Part shown: in pieces, positions 59,857 to 64,000 of the stretch
Numbering within the stretch: position 1 is the first letter of the stretch
How the letters are laid out: every line of letters begins with the position of its first letter
Origin: Trichococcus sp. K1Tr
GTDB taxonomy: Bacteria > Bacillota > Bacilli > Lactobacillales > Aerococcaceae
DNA length: 64,000 nucleotides
Assembly (NCBI RefSeq): GCF_028309625.1
Contig: NZ_JAQMHR010000007.1
Coordinates: 62,001-126,000 of the forward strand
Reading direction: 5' to 3'
Program-made: the position numbers and the translations under genes
Notes under the pieces: model-generated
Database searches by the model: none
Told to the model about the DNA's origin: nothing
The model's input: only the letters and a program-made list of their open reading frames with translations

Positions 59857-59882
59857 TCGGTGTAGCCTTCAATTACTTTTCA

Positions 59883-62768
59883 CTACCTTCCAAAACACGC
59901 ATACAATTCCTCGGCCAGTTTCGTGCTTTCCAGCCTGATGAAGCTAGCATCGTTGCTTTGGTTGCCGAGGACATCGATGCTGCCGTACCACACGATTTTA
60001 CGATCGATCAGAACACATTTTGGGCCGGTCACGTCTTGTTGCTGCACGTCGATTCCTTTGTCCGCCAATGACTCAATCAGTTGTGTACGATTGGCTCGAT
60101 GCTGAGGATTGACAATACTGTCAGCGCTCTTTGTCATTACGCTGACCGCGACTATTGTCGGGATGCGCGGTTTGATGGTGTTCAGGAATGTCGCCACTGT
60201 TTTGCCCGCTAGAGCAGGACTTACCAGGACAATCTCGCTCTTGGCAGAAAGCAGATTCTCTTTCAGTTCGTCGGCGTAATTCTTTCCTGTGTACATCAAA
60301 CTTCGGCTGGCTGCTTCCTGATCCGCCAGTTCGACCGTATAGCCGATGCCGGCATAGCCCGTCAGCCGCTTGCGATACATCCGCTCGAGTACCGGAACAT
60401 GGACATCGACATAATCGTAGATGCGGACCTCCGTTTTGCCTTCGTAGAGACGATGCAGGCGTCCGGCGTATTGGTGCAGCCGGCCCTTCCAGGAAATCGG
60501 CATCGCCAAGAACAGTGTATCCAAGCGCGGTTCATCAAAACCTTCACCGATGAACGAACCGGTTGAGACAATCGTCAGAGGCTGGGTTGTCGGAGCATTG
60601 CGTATCTGTTGCATCTTCTCCCGTTCCGTCTTCCTGCCCATTCCGCCCGTAATCGCCACCACATCTGGGATTTCCTCCCGCAACAGTTCTTCCAGCCGTT
60701 TCACATGCGCAACTCTTTCCGTTAGGATGATGGCATTTCTGCCCTCGCGGTAATTGCTGATGATATCCGCAACCAATTTGCTGTTCCGCTCTTCATTTTC
60801 GGAAATCTGTTGATAAACTTGTTGCAGGGACATATCCTGCCGGATTGTCGGGTCAAAGGGTGTAAATTGCATCCTTACTTTGTGGTCAAACGGTCTTGCC
60901 TTCGCCTGCTTTTTCGCATTATCCCTATATCGGATCGGACCGCACTGCATAAAGACAATCTGTTGCAGGCCATCTTTTCGAGTCGGTGTGGCCGTCAAAC
61001 CATAGACGTACTTCGCCGTGGTTGCCTGCAGAGCTTGCTCAAAACTGACCGCAGACAGATGGTGGCACTCATCGACGATGACCATTCCGTAATCCTGAAG
61101 ACATTCGTGGGCTTCACCTTCGTGGTAAAGGGACTGCAGCAAAGCAATGTCGATTTTTTGGGTCAGTTTTTTCTTGCCGGCACCCAATTGTCCGACCATC
61201 TTTTTTGCTTCCTTTTCGTTTTCGGCATCCTTGAAATCGAGAAATTCATTGATTTTCTCCCGCCACATGCTGACCAGGCTGGTTCTATTCACGATAATCA
61301 AGGTATTCACCTGCTTTTCGGCAATGATGTTCAGCGCGCTTACCGTTTTACCGAATGCGGTCGTCCCACATAGAATCCCGTTATCGTGCACAAGCAGATT
61401 GGCCACCGCTTTTTCCTGTTCCGGCCACAACTCTCCTTTGAAATCCACACGTAATGCATCCCCACTTACGGTATCATCCGTCACCGAAACAGGGATATCC
61501 AAAGATTCGAACAACGCCATCACTTTTTCCTGAAAGCCGCGCGGCAGTCCGATATACTGCGCGTCCTCCGCGCTGCATGAAATCAACCGGGTAATATTAT
61601 GAGTGGACTTCCGACTGTTTTGCGCAATATAGAACGCCGGATTATGGAAGACCGCCCTCCTTTTCAAATAGCTCAACGCGTGTTCCGTCAGCTCGGCTTT
61701 TTCGATATAAATGCGATTAGCCAAAGTGATCTTCACTTGATCCGGGAAATCTGCCTTTGTCAAAACGATTTCCTTCTTTTTCCATGGCTTCAACCCTTCA
61801 CTTGTACCCGCATTTTCGGAAAAATCCTCGGTTCCATTTTGCGTTTGCAGTTTCTCCAGGAATAATGAGATATCTTCAGCCGGAATCTTTTTGATGCTGG
61901 CCAGGTACGCCCACTGATCTTCATAAGAACGGAAAGCCTCATCAACAAACTCGCTGTTCCCATGCTGTCGTGCCGTTTTCTGCAGCGGCAAAGCAATCAG
62001 ATTGCCGAACCCGCCCGAAGGCAGACTGTCCTGATTCGGGAAGAGACGATCAAAGGATGCTATCTTTAGTTCATGCCGACGATTCATCGCCGCGGTAAGT
62101 AGTGCACTTCCGAATTTCCTGGCTTTCTTTGCGGGTACTGGTTGCGCAAAGAAGAACCACACATGTGCACCGTTGCCGGATTGTGAGCGTTCGATGCTCA
62201 CCGGAATCGCAAACTGATGGCACACCTCCCGCAACACTTCGGCATCACGCTGCCATTCCCCTTTGTCCAAATCGATCGCCAAAAAGTGACAACTATCATC
62301 CAAACAAATCGGAAACACCCCTGCAATCATTCCATCAAACCCACGCAGATGATGATCGACAACCCGCTCATCAAACGGCGCATACTCTCCATCCCCCGGC
62401 TTCCGTTCCCAAGGCTTGGATTTCATCGGGCCGTAAACCATCTTTCCTTGCTTCTTGTTGAAGTACTTGTGCGCGAACACATCCTCCCGACCTTTGAAAA
62501 GCGACATGAAAAGACGGATTTTTTCGGAGGGAGAAGAGTATTTATTCAAAGTCGGGACGGATTTTTTTTCTGGCTCTGGAGACGGATCCCCTTTCGAGGG
62601 TATTGGAATATTGGTAAAATTAGATTGGTGGTAATCACCAGCAGCCCCCTCCACAAAATATACTTCTGCCTGTTTAAGTGCGGATTCCAACAATGAAATG
62701 TGTTCCTTTAGCAATTGGTTCTCCTGCAACAATAAATGGTACTTTTCAGATAGATTTTCTGGATCCAT
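59883..62768 (-). CDS. TOTE-type primase-helicase with PLD-like C-terminus
   Basis: A 961-aa protein in three parts. A short coiled coil comes first. The archaeo-eukaryotic primase-like domain (about 75-320) has the acidic pair in HFLAIDLDKGEW, SQSGNGAHVWFFFA (His) and the LFPNQDSLPSGGFGNLIALPLQ block typical of TOTE conflict-system primases. A superfamily II helicase (about 430-780) has GTTAFGKT, VDECHH, TATPTRKDG, STGSFIGEGFDEP and QYAGRLHRLYEG. The C-terminal PLD-like domain (about 800-961) has PKCVLIDRKIVWYGS, keeping Lys and Asp but not the His of the HKD motif. Such proteins are linked to defence or mobile elements; whether this one cuts or primes DNA is unknown. The ATG at 62768 follows AGGAG at a longish gap. 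Confidence 0.88.
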   Translation of the reverse strand: MDPENLSEKYHLLLQENQLLKEHISLLESALKQAEVYFVEGAAGDYHQSNFTNIPIPSKGDPSPEPEKKSVPTLNKYSSPSEKIRLFMSLFKGREDVFAHKYFNKKQGKMVYGPMKSKPWERKPGDGEYAPFDERVVDHHLRGFDGMIAGVFPICLDDSCHFLAIDLDKGEWQRDAEVLREVCHQFAIPVSIERSQSGNGAHVWFFFAQPVPAKKARKFGSALLTAAMNRRHELKIASFDRLFPNQDSLPSGGFGNLIALPLQKTARQHGNSEFVDEAFRSYEDQWAYLASIKKIPAEDISLFLEKLQTQNGTEDFSENAGTSEGLKPWKKKEIVLTKADFPDQVKITLANRIYIEKAELTEHALSYLKRRAVFHNPAFYIAQNSRKSTHNITRLISCSAEDAQYIGLPRGFQEKVMALFESLDIPVSVTDDTVSGDALRVDFKGELWPEQEKAVANLLVHDNGILCGTTAFGKTVSALNIIAEKQVNTLIIVNRTSLVSMWREKINEFLDFKDAENEKEAKKMVGQLGAGKKKLTQKIDIALLQSLYHEGEAHECLQDYGMVIVDECHHLSAVSFEQALQATTAKYVYGLTATPTRKDGLQQIVFMQCGPIRYRDNAKKQAKARPFDHKVRMQFTPFDPTIRQDMSLQQVYQQISENEERNSKLVADIISNYREGRNAIILTERVAHVKRLEELLREEIPDVVAITGGMGRKTEREKMQQIRNAPTTQPLTIVSTGSFIGEGFDEPRLDTLFLAMPISWKGRLHQYAGRLHRLYEGKTEVRIYDYVDVHVPVLERMYRKRLTGYAGIGYTVELADQEAASRSLMYTGKNYADELKENLLSAKSEIVLVSPALAGKTVATFLNTIKPRIPTIVAVSVMTKSADSIVNPQHRANRTQLIESLADKGIDVQQQDVTGPKCVLIDRKIVWYGSIDVLGNQSNDASFIRLESTKLAEELYACFGR

Positions 62769-62968
62769 AATCGTTTCTCTACTCCTATTCGCTATTTAGA
62801 CAGATGGCTAAGTAGACTTGATTTCATTTCAACTTTTATATATTGTCAATTTTACTGTATCCAGACAGATTAGACCATGTTAAAAAACTATAAACTGCAT
62901 AACTCTGATTGGGGATTCCTGGGGAGCGTTTCATCGGGAAATTTGTCTTCTTTTTAAGGGTACATTAC

Positions 62969-62988
62969 CGGTGAGGACGGCTTCACCG
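62969..62988. repeat. Single-hairpin fragment of the GC-rich repeat (copy E)
   Basis: CGGTGAGGACGGCTTCACCG is a 6-bp inverted repeat that shares GGACGGCTTC with the loop of the third hairpin in copies A and B. Confidence 0.45.
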
Positions 62989-63049
62989 AGAATTCCGGCA
63001 CTCTTCCACAATCAAGACCGAAATGGGACAATCACATATTTTCCAAATC

Positions 63050-63076
63050 AAAAAAGCCGAGGAATGTTATTCCTCG
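63050..63076 (-). terminator. Terminator after the XRE pseudogene
   Basis: CGAGGAAT-GTT-ATTCCTCG (63058-63076), followed on the minus strand by GCTTTTTTG. Confidence 0.8.
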
Positions 63077-63157
63077 ACTGTATCCAAACGTTCATTCAAT
63101 TGCACACTGCCCGCTATAATTTCAGCTATTTTTACACATTCATCATGCTGTTTGCCT

Positions 63158-63486
63158 CTATTTACTGACGAGTTGGGCAAAATGTTCAACGTCAAGCAAT
63201 AATTGCGCGAGGGCACGTTTACCATCTTCAGTAGATATTTCCCCGAGCAAAGGATAGACCACTTCGTCAGCTATAACGTCTTCGGAGCTTTCTAATTCCG
63301 CAATCGACTTATCAGTAATTTCTGCCATTTTTGCAATATGTACAGGTTGAAGTTTTCTTTCACCACTAAACAATTGGCAAACCAAGGATGGGTCACACCC
63401 ATTCGACCTGCTAACCACTCCTGCGTGCGGTGGTGTTCCGCTAACCATTGCTTTACATTCCTTAATGCATTCTCATCACTTCTCAT
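63158..63486 (-). pseudogene. XRE-family HTH regulator broken by a frameshift
   Basis: The frame starting at the ATG at 63486 (site AAGGTGA) reads MRSDENALRNVKQWLAEHHR and then TQEWLAGRMGVTHP. A second frame takes over at about 63388 with SLVCQLFSGERKLQPVHIAKMAEI and runs to 63158. Joined, they give a normal HTH (LA..MGVT.SLVCQLFSGERKL) and a regulator of about 109 aa. One base appears to be missing near 63390 in the second helix of the HTH. It is a pseudogene, a sequencing error or, less likely, a programmed shift. It may once have been an antitoxin-like regulator. Confidence 0.75.
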
Positions 63487-63503
63487 CGGTAATCACCTTC
63501 GAC

Positions 63504-63522
63504 CTCCGCGGCTTCGCCGGAG
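63504..63522. repeat. Single-hairpin fragment of the GC-rich repeat (copy F)
   Basis: CTCCGCGGCTTCGCCGGAG keeps the core loop GGCTTCGCCGGAG of the family. It lies 18 bp upstream of the XRE start, in the position of its promoter or leader. Confidence 0.55.
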
Positions 63523-63546
63523 TTAGCCAACTTGATTTAGTTCTGT

Positions 63547-64000
63547 TTAGAACGGTAGATCGCTTTCTTCATGACCATTATAGCAATCAGCAAATGCCAA
63601 ATTATCATCAAGGTATACTTCTATTCGGTATTCCATTAAGGGCGTCCCTATTTTCCCCTTAAAAGGTCCATTACAATTATAATCAGAAAAAACTACTTCA
63701 TTGGTTAATCCGGATTGAAGGTCCGTCATTTTGATTTTCAGATCGAAAGTCTTGTCCCCTAACCCATTATTGAATGTCAAAATGACTTTATCACCTGATA
63801 TCTCTGCTTTACTGACATATGTCCAAAGCGAGAAAAACACAATCTGCTTATTATCAACCCTAACTTTATCTGCATACATTTCTGTTTCTGTGGGTCCCAA
63901 CAAACTCAAAAGTGTATTCTTTTCTGCCTGGCTTCTGACAAGAATAAATTTTAACGCCCCATCCAACTTCAGTTCGTCCGAAACTATGATTTCCGCATGT
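63547..64000 (-). CDS. Unknown protein, cut by the window edge
   Basis: The frame stays open from 63547 to the end of the window, so the start is outside. The visible 150 or so residues are soluble and beta-rich (KVRVDNKQIVFFSLWTYVSKAEISGDKVILTFNNGLGDKTFDLKIKMTDLQ, then YRIEVYLDDNLAFADCYNG). No family is recognised. A TTG at 63966 is in frame, but sequence before it (EIIVSDELKLDG) continues the same protein-like pattern. Confidence 0.6.
   Translation of the reverse strand, partial: HAEIIVSDELKLDGALKFILVRSQAEKNTLLSLLGPTETEMYADKVRVDNKQIVFFSLWTYVSKAEISGDKVILTFNNGLGDKTFDLKIKMTDLQSGLTNEVVFSDYNCNGPFKGKIGTPLMEYRIEVYLDDNLAFADCYNGHEESDLPF

Larger units (their letters stand above)
59226..59882. other. 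Intergenic region with degenerate GC-rich repeat
   Basis: A 657-bp gap. The AT-rich part (59280-59600) has no ORF. The GC-rich part (about 59640-59795) has short resemblances to the hairpin repeat family (for example AGTTGGCGC and CGGAGGAGCAC) but no full stem set. The terminator of the next gene lies at 59822-59856. Confidence 0.5.
62769..63157. other. Intergenic region between the helicase and XRE genes
   Basis: No ORF. It holds a short family-like hairpin CGGTGA...TCACCG (62969-62988) and the XRE terminator at 63050-63076. Confidence 0.5.

Overview
The window looks like a chromosomal segment of a low-to-moderate GC Gram-positive bacterium of the Lactobacillales. Carnobacteriaceae, and Trichococcus in particular, is my best guess from gene content; this is inference and no marker gene here proves it. 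Supporting signs are strong AGGAGG ribosome sites with frequent TTG/GTG starts, a CpsB/CpsC/CpsD tyrosine-phosphorylation module, LCP and ChW-repeat wall proteins, and a type IV pilus operon with no outer-membrane secretin. I see no rRNA, tRNA, CRISPR array or intact insertion sequence.

Region 1 (1-38.1 kb, all on the minus strand) is devoted to the cell surface. Reading in the direction of transcription, it begins with accD-accA. It continues with a pyruvyltransferase, a Wzx flippase and an exported beta-helix protein. Next comes a compact acyl/aminoacyl module: an adenylation enzyme, carrier protein, KAS III-like synthase, second carrier protein, two PglD/NeuD-like acyltransferases and a beta-keto acid cleavage enzyme. 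After that are a GT14 transferase, the priming sugar transferase, a Wzy-like polymerase, GT4 and GT2 transferases and a second flippase. A new promoter at about 19.8 kb then serves the 4,6-dehydratase, a DegT aminotransferase and a CpsC/CpsD pair. Next come map (methionine aminopeptidase), a second CpsC-CpsD-CpsB set, an LCP ligase, galE, two large ChW-repeat exported proteins (an amidase and a C39-type peptidase), a third flippase and a GT2. I infer a Wzx/Wzy exopolysaccharide built on an amino-dideoxy sugar, possibly carrying a custom N-acyl group made by the carrier-protein module.

Region 2 (38.8-40.4 kb) has an endonuclease/exonuclease/phosphatase-family gene and a VanZ-family gene whose promoter overlaps a perfect 12-bp inverted repeat.

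Region 3 (40.7-50.2 kb, minus) is an eleven-gene type IVa pilus operon: two minor prepilins, a PilX-like protein, PilB, PilT, PilC, the major pilin, prepilin peptidase, PilM, PilN and PilO. PilB has a two-motif N-terminus that resembles the c-di-GMP-binding MshEN domain.

Region 4 (50.4-59.2 kb) is a c-di-GMP island of six proteins: PAS-GGDEF, PAS-GGDEF-HD-GYP, Cache-like GGDEF-EAL, two membrane GGDEF paralogues and a small divergent EAL protein. It lies divergently beside the pilus operon, so pilus extension and twitching may be governed locally by c-di-GMP.

Region 5 (59.3-64 kb) has a 961-residue primase-helicase-PLD protein of the TOTE type (likely a conflict or defence gene), a frameshifted XRE regulator and a partial unknown gene. 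GC-rich multi-hairpin intergenic repeats of one family recur at about 14.1, 40.5 and 57.9 kb, with fragments near 59.7, 63.0 and 63.5 kb.
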